Below are positions 16,101 through 24,672 of a stretch of DNA of 64,000 nt, piece after piece. Position 1 is the stretch's first letter, and the number at the start of each line of letters is the position of its first letter. Origin of the DNA: Halomonas sp. M4R1S46 (GTDB lineage: Bacteria; Pseudomonadota; Gammaproteobacteria; Pseudomonadales; Halomonadaceae); contig NZ_CP107008.1 of the NCBI RefSeq assembly GCF_025725685.1, forward strand, positions 3,224,001-3,288,000. Reading direction: 5' to 3'. The translations under genes and the position numbers were made by a program. The notes under the pieces are model-generated. The model saw only the letters and a list, made by a program, of their open reading frames with translations. It was not told the DNA's origin and did no database searches.

Positions 16101-17099
16101 TCAGCGTCCCGCCAGCGCCCGGGCCCGATCGAAGGTTTCGAGCGACACGGCGTTGCCCGAGACGATCAGGGCCACCTTCTGCCCGCGCACCGCGATGCCG
16201 TGCTCGGCCAGGGCCGCCAGGCCGACCGCGGCGGCCCCCTCGACCAGGCGTTTCTCGTGCTCGAGGAAGTCGACCATGGCCGCGGCGATGGCCGCCTCCG
16301 AGACCCGGTAGTGCTCGTCCATGACCTCGCGGACCAGGGCGAAGGTGCAGCGGTTGTCGAGGCCGATGCCGCCGCCCAGGGAATCTCCCAGGCTCGCCAC
16401 CTCTTCCACCGCCAGCGGGTGGCCCGCCGCCAGGCTCTCGGCCATGGCCGCGCCGCGGGAGAGGCTGACCCCGGTGACGGTGACCTCGGGGCGGAGCGCC
16501 TTGAGCGCCGCCCCGATCCCGCCGAGCAGGCCACCGCCGGAGAGCCCGGCCAGGACACGGTCGAGATCGGGCGCGTCCTCCAGCAGCTCCAGGCCGATGG
16601 TGCCCTGGCCCGCGGCGATGAGGGGGTCGTCGAAGGGCGGGATCAGGACCATGCCCCGCTCGCGGACCAGCCGCTCGACCTCCGCGAAGGCCGCATCCTG
16701 GCTCTCACCGACCCGCCGCACCTCGGCCCCCAGGGCGGCGACGGCCTCGGCCTTGTCGGCGGGCACCAGCCGCGACAGGCAGACCACCGCCGGGATCCCC
16801 AGCCGCGCCGCCGCATGGGCCACCGCCCGCCCATGGTTGCCGGTGGAGGCGGTCACTACTCCGGCGGCCAGCGCCTCGCGGCCGTGCCGTTCGATCAGCG
16901 CCGCGATCATGTTGGTGGCGCCGCGCAGCTTGAAGGCGCCGGTGGGCTGGCAGGTCTCGAGCTTGAGCAGGATCTCGGCGTCGAAGCGCCGCGACAGGGC
17001 ATCGGAACGCACCAGGGGCGTGCGGGCCACCTGGCCCTCGAGGCGCCGACGGGCGGCATGGATCGCCGCCAGGGTGACGCCATGGCTCGGTTCGCTCAT
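16101..17099 (-). CDS. eutB: Hydroxyectoine utilization dehydratase EutB
   Basis: A 332-residue fold-type II PLP enzyme of the threonine dehydratase/serine racemase group. The PLP Lys is in TGAFKLRGATNM (Lys57), the phosphate-binding glycine loop is in LSGGGLLGGIGAAL, and STGNHGRAVAHAA is the usual substrate-binding block. It lacks the C-terminal ACT regulatory domain of biosynthetic threonine deaminase. Together with eutC and the doe genes this identifies EutB, thought to act on 3-hydroxy-diaminobutyrate derived from hydroxyectoine. GGAGGCCGTGG precedes the chosen ATG; the longer frame upstream is non-coding. The 124-base gap to doeD is compatible with one transcript. Confidence 0.87.
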   Translation of the reverse strand: MSEPSHGVTLAAIHAARRRLEGQVARTPLVRSDALSRRFDAEILLKLETCQPTGAFKLRGATNMIAALIERHGREALAAGVVTASTGNHGRAVAHAAARLGIPAVVCLSRLVPADKAEAVAALGAEVRRVGESQDAAFAEVERLVRERGMVLIPPFDDPLIAAGQGTIGLELLEDAPDLDRVLAGLSGGGLLGGIGAALKALRPEVTVTGVSLSRGAAMAESLAAGHPLAVEEVASLGDSLGGGIGLDNRCTFALVREVMDEHYRVSEAAIAAAMVDFLEHEKRLVEGAAAVGLAALAEHGIAVRGQKVALIVSGNAVSLETFDRARALAGR

Positions 17100-17223
17100 C
17101 CACGGCCTCCTCACGGGTTCGGGCACGGGGCCCCGGCATCCGCCATGATGGTCGATGGGCGGCTCCCCAACAAGCGCGCCGCGGGGGGATCCCCGCGGCG
17201 ACTGGCATGGACACCGGGCGGTG

Positions 17224-18633
17224 TCAGGCGGTCTGGAGGACGCCCTCCCGAACCAGGGCATCGGTGACCTTGTCCACCGCGCGGCGGGTGCGGGCGACGA
17301 TCTCGTCGACCTCGGCGCGGCTGGTGGTCAGCGGCGGTGCGAAGCCGAGGATGTCCCCCTGGGGCATGGCCCGGGCGATCAGGTTCTCCTCCAGGGCGGC
17401 GGCGGCCACGCGCGGCCCCACCTTCCGGCTCGGGTCGAAGTGACGACGCCGCGCCGGGTCGGCGGAGAATTCCAGGGCCGCCAGCATGCCCACGCCGCGG
17501 GTCTGGCCGACGATCGGGTGGTCGCCGAAGGCGGCCTGCATCTGCCGCTGCAGGTAGGCGCCGGTCTCGGCGGCGTTGGCGGTCAGGCCTTCGCGCTCGA
17601 TGATCGCCAGGTTGGCGAGACCGGCCGCACAGCCCAGGGCGTGACCGGAGTAGGTCCAGCCGTGACCGATGGGGCCGTATTCGCCGGTGCCCTGCTCCAG
17701 CACGCGCCAGACCCGATCGCCGACGATCACGCCGGAGAGCGGCTGGTAGGCGCTGGTCAGGCCCTTGGCCACGGTGATCAGGTCCGGCTTGATGCCGTAG
17801 TGGTGGCTGCCGAAGTCGGCACCGATGCGGCCGAAGCCGCAGACGACTTCGTCGGCGATCAGCAGCACGTCGTACCTGGCCAGGACCGCCTGGATGGCCT
17901 CCCAGTAGCCTTCCGGGGGCGGCACGATGCCACCGGTGCCGAGCACCGGCTCGCCGATGAAGGCGGCCACGGTCTCCGGGCCCTCGGCGAGGATCATCTC
18001 CTCGAGCCTGCCGGCGCAATGCGCCGAGAACTCGCGCTCGGTCATGCCCTCCTGCTCCGCGGCGCGATGGTAGTAGTAGGGCGCCTCGGTGTGCCGGATG
18101 GTGTCGATGGGCAGGTCGAAGTGATCATGGAAGGCCTTCAGCCCGGTCAGCGAGCCCGAGGCGATGCCGGAACCGTGGTAGCCGCGCATCCGCGCGATGA
18201 CCTTCTTCTTCTGCGGCCGCCCCAGCACGTTGTTGTAGTAGCGCACGATCTTGAGCTGGGTCTCGTTGGCATCGCTGCCGGACATGCCGTAGTAGACCTT
18301 GGACATGCCGGGGCCGGCGAGCTCGAGGATCTTCTCGGAGAGCGCGATCTGCGGTTCGTTGGAGTGGCCCACATAGGTATGGTAGTAGGCCATCTCCAGG
18401 GCCTGCTGGTAGATCGCCTCGGCGACCTCGGTGCGACCATAGCCGATGTTGACGCAATACAGCCCGGCGAAACCGTCGATGAACTCGCGGCCGTCCTTGT
18501 CGATGATATGGATTCCCTTGCCGCCGGTGATCACGCGCCCCGGTGCGTCGCCATGGGCGAAGTCACGCAGGTGGGTGGACGCGTGGAAAGTCACCTTGCG
18601 GTCGCGGTCGATCAGTTCCTGATGGGTGGTCAT
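17224..18633 (-). CDS. doeD: Diaminobutyrate transaminase DoeD (class III aminotransferase)
   Basis: A 469-residue class III PLP aminotransferase. The PLP Lys is Lys290 in LITVAKGLTSAYQPLSG, the ring-contacting Asp is Asp261 in LLIADEVVCGFGRIG, and GSDANETQLKIVRYYNN is the phosphate-binding region. In the Halomonas doe pathway DoeD moves the gamma-amino group of L-2,4-diaminobutyrate to 2-oxoglutarate, giving aspartate semialdehyde, which DoeC then oxidises. Gene order (doeC upstream, eutB/eutC downstream) supports this over a beta-alanine or GABA transaminase. About 480 bases of non-coding sequence separate it from doeC. Confidence 0.88.
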   Translation of the reverse strand: MTTHQELIDRDRKVTFHASTHLRDFAHGDAPGRVITGGKGIHIIDKDGREFIDGFAGLYCVNIGYGRTEVAEAIYQQALEMAYYHTYVGHSNEPQIALSEKILELAGPGMSKVYYGMSGSDANETQLKIVRYYNNVLGRPQKKKVIARMRGYHGSGIASGSLTGLKAFHDHFDLPIDTIRHTEAPYYYHRAAEQEGMTEREFSAHCAGRLEEMILAEGPETVAAFIGEPVLGTGGIVPPPEGYWEAIQAVLARYDVLLIADEVVCGFGRIGADFGSHHYGIKPDLITVAKGLTSAYQPLSGVIVGDRVWRVLEQGTGEYGPIGHGWTYSGHALGCAAGLANLAIIEREGLTANAAETGAYLQRQMQAAFGDHPIVGQTRGVGMLAALEFSADPARRRHFDPSRKVGPRVAAAALEENLIARAMPQGDILGFAPPLTTSRAEVDEIVARTRRAVDKVTDALVREGVLQTA

Positions 18634-19053
18634 GCGCTTCTCCAGTATGACTCCCCGGCTCCGCCGGGGAGGGTGTTCGTCATTCTCGGGTTGTCTTTGG
18701 TCTGGTGATTCTTTTCGCCACTAGGCCAATGCAAGAAGGGGCTCCCCGGCGGCAGGCCTCCGTGAGGGCGCTGTAAACCCATCCCTGGGCGCTACTTTTG
18801 CCCTGCGGCGCTCTCGCGTCCTGCTCCGCTTGCAGGGCCTGGGATGGCCATCCGTGGCCAACCCGTTCGGCGGGAAGAACATTCACTGGATGTTCTTCTC
18901 CTTCCGCCTCACCCATGGCAAAAGACCCTCACTGCGACCTGCCCCCGACGCCCATCGAGTTCGGATGGCCGATTCCCTAAAGCCCCGGAGCCAGAGAGCT
19001 CCGCGAGCGGCGAGCCACGGGCAGCGAGCGGCTCGGGGGCATGGCCCGCAGCC
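18634..19053. repeat. Non-coding region doeC-doeD with extragenic repeat-like structure
   Basis: This gap of about 420 bases holds no convincing gene. Several nested inverted repeats are visible: GGCGGGAAGAACAT / ATGTTCTT..CTTCCGCC around 18870-18910, GGCCATCCGTGGCC near 18846, and a CCTCCGTGAGGGCGCTGTAAACCC block around 18757. The style (gene-free, palindromic, mentioning neither gene's frame) resembles dispersed extragenic elements of gammaproteobacteria. Copy number elsewhere in the genome cannot be seen from one window. Short reading frames inside (for example 18680-18916 minus) lack ribosome sites and family resemblance. Confidence 0.5.
18651..18671. promoter_or_regulatory. Perfect hairpin upstream of doeD
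   Basis: CTCCCCGGC and GCCGGGGAG form a perfect 9-base stem with a three-base loop just 18 bases before the doeD start codon on the minus strand. There is no T-tract, so it is not a normal terminator; it could hide the ribosome site or stabilise the message. Confidence 0.45.
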
Positions 19054-19109
19054 GCAGCCCGCAGCCCGCAGCCCGCAGCCCGCAGCCCGCAGCCCGCAGC
19101 CCGCAGCCC
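19054..19109. repeat. Tandem repeat, eight copies of GCAGCCC
   Basis: Eight perfect consecutive copies of the 7-base unit GCAGCCC, six bases downstream of the doeC stop codon. The unit length is not a multiple of three and the site is non-coding, so variation would not shift a frame but could alter transcript ends or serve as a strain-variable locus. Confidence 0.9.
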
Positions 19110-19114
19110 AGATG

Positions 19115-20596
19115 CTAGCTCCCGGATACGGAGCCCAGGGCGCCCAGGCAGTAATACTTGGTCTCCAGGTACTCATCGATGCCGGTCACGCCGCCCTCGC
19201 GGCCCAGCCCCGACTGCTTGACGCCGCCGAAGGGGATGGGCGGGCCGGTCATCTTCACCGAGTTCACCGCCACCATGCCGTACTCCAGCGCCCGCAGGAG
19301 CTTCCAGATGCGGCGGATGTCGTGGGTATAGACATAGGCCGCCAGGCCGTACTCGGTGTCGTTGGCCATCTCGATGACCTGGTCGTCGTCGCCGTAGGCC
19401 GTGATGCCGGCCACCGGGGCGAAGTTCTCCTCGCGCCAGACCTTCATCTGCGGCGTCACGCCGGTCAGCAGGGTCGGCATGAAGAAGTTCGGGCCCGGGG
19501 CCTCGCGCTGGTCGCCGGCCACCAGGGTCGCTCCCTGGGAGAGGGCGTCATCGACGATGGACGCGGCCTTCTCCACGGCCTGGCGGTGGATCAGCGGGCC
19601 CAGGTCGACTTCCGCCTCGATGCCGTTGCCCACGGTGAGCGCCGCCATGCGCTCGGCGAACTGTTCGACGAAGGCATCATGGATCGATTCGTGCACCAGG
19701 ATGCGGTTGGCCGCCAGGCAGTCCTGGCCGGCGGTCTGGAACTTGGCCGCCACCGCGGCATAGGCCGCCTCCTTGGGGTCCATGTCCGGGCCGACGATGA
19801 AGGGCGCGTTGCCGCCGAGCTCCAGCGAGACGCGTTTGACGGTGTTCGCACACTGCTCCAGCAGCAGCCGGCCGACCCGGGTGGAGCCGGTGAAGGACAG
19901 CGCCTTGACCCGGTCGTCGAAGCACAGGATCTTCGAAACCTCGGCCGCCTCGCCCAGCACCACATTGAAGACCCCGGCGGGGATACCGGCGCGCTCGGCC
20001 AGCTCGGCCAGGGCCAGCGCCGAGAAGGGGGTCTCGTGGGCGGGCTTGACGATCACCGGACAGCCGGCGGCCATGGCCGCGGCGGCCTTGCGGGTGATCA
20101 TCGCCAGCGGGAAGTTCCAGGGCGTGATCAGCGCGGCGATGCCCACCGGCTCCTTGAGGGTGCCGAGGGCCGCATTGGGGATATGGCTGGGGATGGTCTC
20201 GCCGAAGGTGCGCTTGCCCTCCTCGGCGAACCAGCGCACGAAGCTGGCCCCGTACTCGACCTCGCCGCGAGCATCCGGCATCGGCTTGCCCTGCTCCAGG
20301 GTCATGATGGTGGCCAGGTCCTCGCGGTTGGCCTGCAGCAGGTCGTACCAGGCCAGCAGTCGCTCGCAGCGCTCGTCGGCGCGCAGCGCCCGCCACTGGG
20401 CGAAGGCGGCCTCGGCGGCGTCAATGGCCGTGCTGACCTGCTCGGTCTCGAGCAGCGGGATATGCCCCAGCGCCTCGCCGGTGGCGGGATTGAACACGGT
20501 ATCCTCGCGGCCACCATCGCCGTGGGTCCACTTGCCGTCGACATAGGCATACTGACGGAACAGACGCGGATCGCTAAGCATGTTGGACAGAGTCAT
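19115..20596 (-). CDS. doeC: Aspartate-semialdehyde dehydrogenase DoeC (ALDH family)
   Basis: A 493-residue NAD(P)-dependent aldehyde dehydrogenase of the succinate-semialdehyde type. Catalytic residues are in place: Asn161 in ITPWNFPLAM, Glu259 in SLELGGNAP and Cys293 in TAGQDCLAANR. The Asp before the Cys is unusual; succinate-semialdehyde dehydrogenases more often have Thr there. In the doe pathway this enzyme oxidises aspartate semialdehyde to aspartate. The C-terminus ends IPFGGVKQSGLGREGGVTGIDEYLETKYYCLG. The ATG at 20596 is preferred to an upstream ATG at 20635 because alignable sequence starts there. It is separated from the decarboxylase by 203 non-coding bases and so may have its own promoter. 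Confidence 0.87.
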   Translation of the reverse strand: MTLSNMLSDPRLFRQYAYVDGKWTHGDGGREDTVFNPATGEALGHIPLLETEQVSTAIDAAEAAFAQWRALRADERCERLLAWYDLLQANREDLATIMTLEQGKPMPDARGEVEYGASFVRWFAEEGKRTFGETIPSHIPNAALGTLKEPVGIAALITPWNFPLAMITRKAAAAMAAGCPVIVKPAHETPFSALALAELAERAGIPAGVFNVVLGEAAEVSKILCFDDRVKALSFTGSTRVGRLLLEQCANTVKRVSLELGGNAPFIVGPDMDPKEAAYAAVAAKFQTAGQDCLAANRILVHESIHDAFVEQFAERMAALTVGNGIEAEVDLGPLIHRQAVEKAASIVDDALSQGATLVAGDQREAPGPNFFMPTLLTGVTPQMKVWREENFAPVAGITAYGDDDQVIEMANDTEYGLAAYVYTHDIRRIWKLLRALEYGMVAVNSVKMTGPPIPFGGVKQSGLGREGGVTGIDEYLETKYYCLGALGSVSGS

Positions 20597-20778
20597 GGGC
20601 ACCTCCCCTGACGCACCGGCGCCTCGAGTCATCACGCCGGCGATGAAATGTCATCCGCGGCCCGGGGCCGCGCGATGACGTCATGGTAAGGGAGGTGGAA
20701 GGTCAGGACTTTTCGAAGCATCGCCCCGGACGCGACAGGTTTTTCGTTCCGCGCCCGAGAAGTTGCGGTTTTTTTTGC

Positions 20779-20793
20779 GCCCCCGCCGGGGGC
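20779..20793. other. Hairpin downstream of the decarboxylase gene
   Basis: GCCCCC / GGGGGC with a three-base loop lies seven bases beyond the decarboxylase stop. On the minus strand it is followed by an A-tract, and the T8 run lies on the opposite side, so it fits a plus-strand arrangement poorly too. It may still help end or stabilise the minus-strand transcript. The rest of the 20597-20799 gap shows only AT-rich patches where a doeC promoter could sit. Confidence 0.35.
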
Positions 20794-20799
20794 CGACAT

Positions 20800-23577
20800 T
20801 CAGTGCTCCGGCGGGGCGGCCAGGGCGGCCTCGGCGAACACCAGCAGGCCGAGCTCGGGGCGGTAGCCGTGGATCTCGGTGACGTCGAGGGCCTGCAGGA
20901 AGTGCAGGATCGCCTCGCTGACCACCTGGCCCGGCACCAGCACCGGGAAGCCGGGCGGATAGGGGATCACGAAGCTGGCCGAGACCACGTCTCTCCCCTC
21001 GCGCATCTGGACCTGCAGCTCGCCGTTGTCGAAGCGCAGGTACTCGGTGTTCTCCTCGTCGTAGCTCAGGAAGTAGGCCCGACGGATGTCGCCCTCCGGG
21101 GTCTCGGCACGCTGGCGGAAGGCGTCGTGGAAGCGGCTGAAGTCCGGCAGCGGCGGCAGCTCCTGGGTCAGGGAGTGCACCCGGCGTTCGATGATCTTGC
21201 GCTCGGGCCGGCTGCTGTCCTCCCAGCGGTACTCGAACTCCTTGGCGATCTTCATCAGCACGTCGAGCAGGTAGGCGATGGCCCCCCGGGAGGTGCCGAT
21301 GTTGGTCATGAACAGCACGGTGTTGCGCGAGGTCTTGTTGATCTGGATGCCGTACTTGTTCATCAGGTATTCGTTCTTGAAGGCATCGCCATCCACCCCG
21401 GTGTTGCCGATGGCGATGGTCACCCGGGTCGGGTCGACCACGAACTCGTCCCGGGCCCAGGCCTCCTCCATCTGGTTCCAGCCGGTCACCGGGTCGTAGT
21501 AGGACTCGACCCCGGACTCGCGGTAGGCCGCAGGGACCATGTCGCTGTTCTTGAGCACCCGGAAGTACTTCAGTAGCAGCGGATGGTTGTAGAGCTGCTC
21601 GCGCAGCGACAGCGCCGTCTCGACCTGGGCATGCACCAGCTCGAAGCCTTCCATCTCCGCCTGCATGCGGCCCACGTCCAGCGAGGCCAGGATCTGGTAG
21701 TTGGGCGAGGTCGACGTATGGGTCATGTAGGCCTCGTGGAACGGCGCCTCGACCTTCTGCCGGAAGTCCTGGTCGTAGACATGGATCATCGAGCCCTGAC
21801 GCAGCGAGGTCAGGGTCTTGTGAGTGGAGTGGGTGGCATAGGTGCGGATGCGTACCTCGTCGGGGTCGGGCATCAGCCGGCGCTCGAGCCAGGTGGCGTC
21901 GTCGTCCGGGTCGAGCCGGTCGAACTCGGCCTTCCAGGCCGCATACTCCTCGCGATACGCCTCGCTGCGGTAACGGTCACGCAGGGTGCGCGCCGCGTGC
22001 ATGGCGGTGCGCGGCCGGTAGGTGGGGTTGAAGGTGGCGAAGGCGAACCAGGCCTCGTCCCACAGGAACACCAGGTCGGGCTTGATCGCCAGGCACTCCT
22101 CCATCACCCGGCGCACGTTGTAGACCACCCCGTCGAAGGTGCAGTTGGTCAGCAGCAGCATCTTGACCTTGTGCAACTGGCCGGCGCGCTTGTAGGCCAG
22201 CAGCGTCTTCTTGATCTCGTGCAGCGGCACCGCCCCGTACATGGAGTAGTCGTTGAGCGGGTAGGAGTCCAGGTAGCTGACGTGGGCCCCTGCCAGCACC
22301 ATGCCGTAGTGGTGCGACTTGTGGCAGTCGCGATCGACGAGCACGATGTCGCGGGGCTTGATCAGCGCCTGGACGACGATCTTGTTGGCCGTGGAGGTGC
22401 CGTTGGTGACGAAGAAGCTCTGGCGCGCCCCGAAGGCCCGGGCGGCGTATTCCTGGGCCTTCTTGATCGGCCCGTAGGGCTGCAGCAGCGAATCGAGCCC
22501 GCCGGAGGTGGCCGAGGTCTCGGCGAGGAAGATGTTGATGCCGTAGAAGTCGATCATGTGCCCCGCCCAGTGCGAGCGGGTGATCGACTTGCCCCGCGAG
22601 ATGGGCATGGCGTGGAAGACCCCGGTGGGCTTGCGACTGTACTCGCGAAGGGCATCGAAGAAGGGCGTGCGATAGCGGCTGTCGATGGCCCGCAGGATGG
22701 TGTGGTGCTGCTCGATGTAGTCGGTCTCGCGGTAGAAGATGCGGTTGAAGTAGCGAATGTCGCGGCTCGCGGTGGCCTCGACGTCGCCGCTGGTCACCAG
22801 GAACTGGTCCACCTCGGGGCGCAGCTCGTGGATCATCGAGCTGAGCAGGATGCTGCGGTCGGCCTCCGACTGGTTCTCCAGGGCCTGCTCGGATAGCCCC
22901 TCCAGGTAGTTGCGCAGGGCGCTGAGGTTGTACTTCGACTTGTAGGGGAATTCGTAGCGGATCAGGCAGGCCTGGATGTTGGGGTTGACCAGCACCGCGA
23001 TCAGGGCGTCCTCGAAGCTCCTCACCGTGACCACGTCATAGACGAACTTGTCCTCGGGGCGGCGCATGTTGCGGAAGGCCTCGCGGACCACCTCCTCCTC
23101 CTGGGCCGATAGGTTGTCGACGATCAACAGCTCGAAGTAGGGCTGGGCCGAGCTGTTGGAGGCCGGATGGCCACGCCGCAGCTGGGCCAGGGCATCGAGG
23201 GTCTCCAGGTCCTCGGCATCGGCGTCGGTCTCGCTGAGGTCGACGTGGCGGCGCCGGTAGGACTCGCTGATCAGCGCCCGGACCAGGCGCTTGACCACCT
23301 TCTCAAGCAACACGTACTCCTCGCGCTCGAACAGCGACCAGAGATGGCGGAAGTCCTCCTTGGAGGGAAAGGCGTGGTAGTCCTCGACGATCTCCAACCG
23401 GGTGAGCTTGACGTCGATGGCCTTGATCAGGTTCTTCGTCCGGCTCTCGTCCTTGAGTCGCACCAGCTGGCCCAGGTCCCGGGTCAGGGCATTCCAGGTG
23501 TCGGCACGCAGATGGGAGATCTTGTGGTAGAAGCCCAGGGCGGTGTAGGTGGTTTCGGTTTGCGTCGATTCTTGCAT
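20800..23577 (-). CDS. Large Orn/Lys/Arg decarboxylase family protein (fold-type I PLP)
   Basis: A 925-residue PLP decarboxylase, clearly longer than the usual 710-760 residues of AdiA, CadA or SpeC. The core holds FFVTNGTSTANKIVVQALIKPRDIVLVDRDCHKSHHYG (387-424), Asp507 in VFLWDEAWFAF and the PLP Lys587 in YATHSTHKTLTSLRQGSMIHV. The N-terminal 130 residues (charged, helical, before the wing-like domain starting PYFELLIVDNL) and an insertion after RTLRDRYRSEAYREEYAAWKAEFDRLDPDDDATW are extra. The usual role is amine production from a basic amino acid. Here it sits with a C-N hydrolase, an ATP-grasp ligase and a C45 enzyme inside the ectoine breakdown cluster, so arginine, lysine, ornithine or 2,4-diaminobutyrate are all possible substrates. 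Which one cannot be read from sequence by eye. Confidence 0.82.
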   Translation of the reverse strand: MQESTQTETTYTALGFYHKISHLRADTWNALTRDLGQLVRLKDESRTKNLIKAIDVKLTRLEIVEDYHAFPSKEDFRHLWSLFEREEYVLLEKVVKRLVRALISESYRRRHVDLSETDADAEDLETLDALAQLRRGHPASNSSAQPYFELLIVDNLSAQEEEVVREAFRNMRRPEDKFVYDVVTVRSFEDALIAVLVNPNIQACLIRYEFPYKSKYNLSALRNYLEGLSEQALENQSEADRSILLSSMIHELRPEVDQFLVTSGDVEATASRDIRYFNRIFYRETDYIEQHHTILRAIDSRYRTPFFDALREYSRKPTGVFHAMPISRGKSITRSHWAGHMIDFYGINIFLAETSATSGGLDSLLQPYGPIKKAQEYAARAFGARQSFFVTNGTSTANKIVVQALIKPRDIVLVDRDCHKSHHYGMVLAGAHVSYLDSYPLNDYSMYGAVPLHEIKKTLLAYKRAGQLHKVKMLLLTNCTFDGVVYNVRRVMEECLAIKPDLVFLWDEAWFAFATFNPTYRPRTAMHAARTLRDRYRSEAYREEYAAWKAEFDRLDPDDDATWLERRLMPDPDEVRIRTYATHSTHKTLTSLRQGSMIHVYDQDFRQKVEAPFHEAYMTHTSTSPNYQILASLDVGRMQAEMEGFELVHAQVETALSLREQLYNHPLLLKYFRVLKNSDMVPAAYRESGVESYYDPVTGWNQMEEAWARDEFVVDPTRVTIAIGNTGVDGDAFKNEYLMNKYGIQINKTSRNTVLFMTNIGTSRGAIAYLLDVLMKIAKEFEYRWEDSSRPERKIIERRVHSLTQELPPLPDFSRFHDAFRQRAETPEGDIRRAYFLSYDEENTEYLRFDNGELQVQMREGRDVVSASFVIPYPPGFPVLVPGQVVSEAILHFLQALDVTEIHGYRPELGLLVFAEAALAAPPEH

Positions 23578-23622
23578 GGCGACACCCTTCTCGGTCGTGG
23601 TTCTGCGGGGAGGCGTTGCGGC

Positions 23623-24672
23623 TCAGCCCGAATAGAGGCCGCGCGTGCCATAGCGCACGGTGATGCGTTCCTCCGGGAAGTCGTCGAAGGCCAGGTCCAG
23701 GTGCAGGCCCGGCCAGTGGAACTGGGCCCGCCCCTCCCCGGGGCGGTAGATGGCGGTATAGACCGTGCCCAGGCCACGACCGTAGTCGTGACGGAACAGC
23801 GGCGGCGAGAAGAAGGCCGAGACCAGGCGTTCCTCGGTGGTGGCCGCGTCGTCGACCAGGATCGACAGCTGGCGCTCGCGGATCAGGGTCTCGGAGGCCA
23901 GCGCATGGGCATACCACTCGATCTTCTTCTGGTGGTTGGTGGCCACCGGCACGCGGCGGATGCTGGCCTTGTGGTCCGGCGCGATCATCGCCGTCACGTA
24001 GCGCCCCGCGCTGTCGGCGACGGTGATGTTGTAGGCCATGTGGGTCGGCACCCGAGCCAGCACCTCGGCGGCCTGGGGCACGCTGTCGCAGAACTCCAGG
24101 ATGTAGCGCAGGATGATCGGCGCGCCGAAGCCGTCGCCGACCACCTTGCGCCCGCCGAAGGCCAGGGAGACGGCCAGGCCGGCGTCGTTCATGCCGTCGA
24201 GCACGCCCCACAGGCAATCGGACATGGCGATCACCCGGCGCTCGTTCCAGCGGCTGTAGAGGATGGTCCCCTCGCAGAGCTCCGGCGGATAGTCGTAGTT
24301 GCGCGCCAGCAGCGTGGAGCCGGGCCGGGCGAGCACCGCCTGGGAGCAGCCGGTGATGTAGGGGGGCGGCCGGTAGAGGCTGAGCAGTCGTGCGCTGAGG
24401 TCGCCACCGCCGGCCAGGTCGCAGAGGGCCCGGTAGGTCCCCAGCAACTCGGGCATATGGCGACGCAGGGCGTTGAAGCACGCCAGGTAGGCCGGCCGCT
24501 CGCGCTCGCCCTCGCTGAGGTACCAGCGCTCGTAGGCCGGCCAGTGGTAGTCGAACAGCGACTTCCACCGGGCACCGGGCGTGTCCTCGCGCACGGTCCG
24601 GAAGTCCAGCATCTTGTCCATCGCGCCCCGCGGCATCCGGCCCTGGGGGGCGGTGCCTTGCTCTCCGCTCAT
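23623..24672 (-). CDS. C45 family (Ntn-fold) autoproteolytic acyltransferase/hydrolase
   Basis: A 349-residue protein related to isopenicillin-N acyltransferase. The candidate autocatalytic nucleophile is Cys109 in PPPYITGCSQAVL, followed by LLARNYDYPPE, the typical start of the mature beta chain; cleavage before Cys109 would give chains of about 12 and 26 kDa. SDCLWGVLDGMNDAGLAVSLAFGGR and NITVADSAGRYVTAMIAPDHKASIRRVPVATNHQ are other family blocks. Known members form or break amide bonds between an acyl group and an amine. The start overlaps the stop of the ATP-grasp gene (ATGA), so the two are translationally coupled and probably act on the same intermediate. Substrate unknown. Confidence 0.8.
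   Translation of the reverse strand: MSGEQGTAPQGRMPRGAMDKMLDFRTVREDTPGARWKSLFDYHWPAYERWYLSEGERERPAYLACFNALRRHMPELLGTYRALCDLAGGGDLSARLLSLYRPPPYITGCSQAVLARPGSTLLARNYDYPPELCEGTILYSRWNERRVIAMSDCLWGVLDGMNDAGLAVSLAFGGRKVVGDGFGAPIILRYILEFCDSVPQAAEVLARVPTHMAYNITVADSAGRYVTAMIAPDHKASIRRVPVATNHQKKIEWYAHALASETLIRERQLSILVDDAATTEERLVSAFFSPPLFRHDYGRGLGTVYTAIYRPGEGRAQFHWPGLHLDLAFDDFPEERITVRYGTRGLYSG

Noticed and set aside
18680..18916. Small minus-strand reading frame (78 residues) in the doeC-doeD gap
   Set aside because: It lies in palindromic non-coding sequence and shows no ribosome site or family match.
19054..19109. Possible CRISPR-like array
   Set aside because: The unit is 7 bases with no spacers and no cas genes in the window.
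20765..20793. Terminator of the decarboxylase gene
   Set aside because: The hairpin is followed by A residues, not T, on the transcribed strand, so it was listed only as a hairpin.
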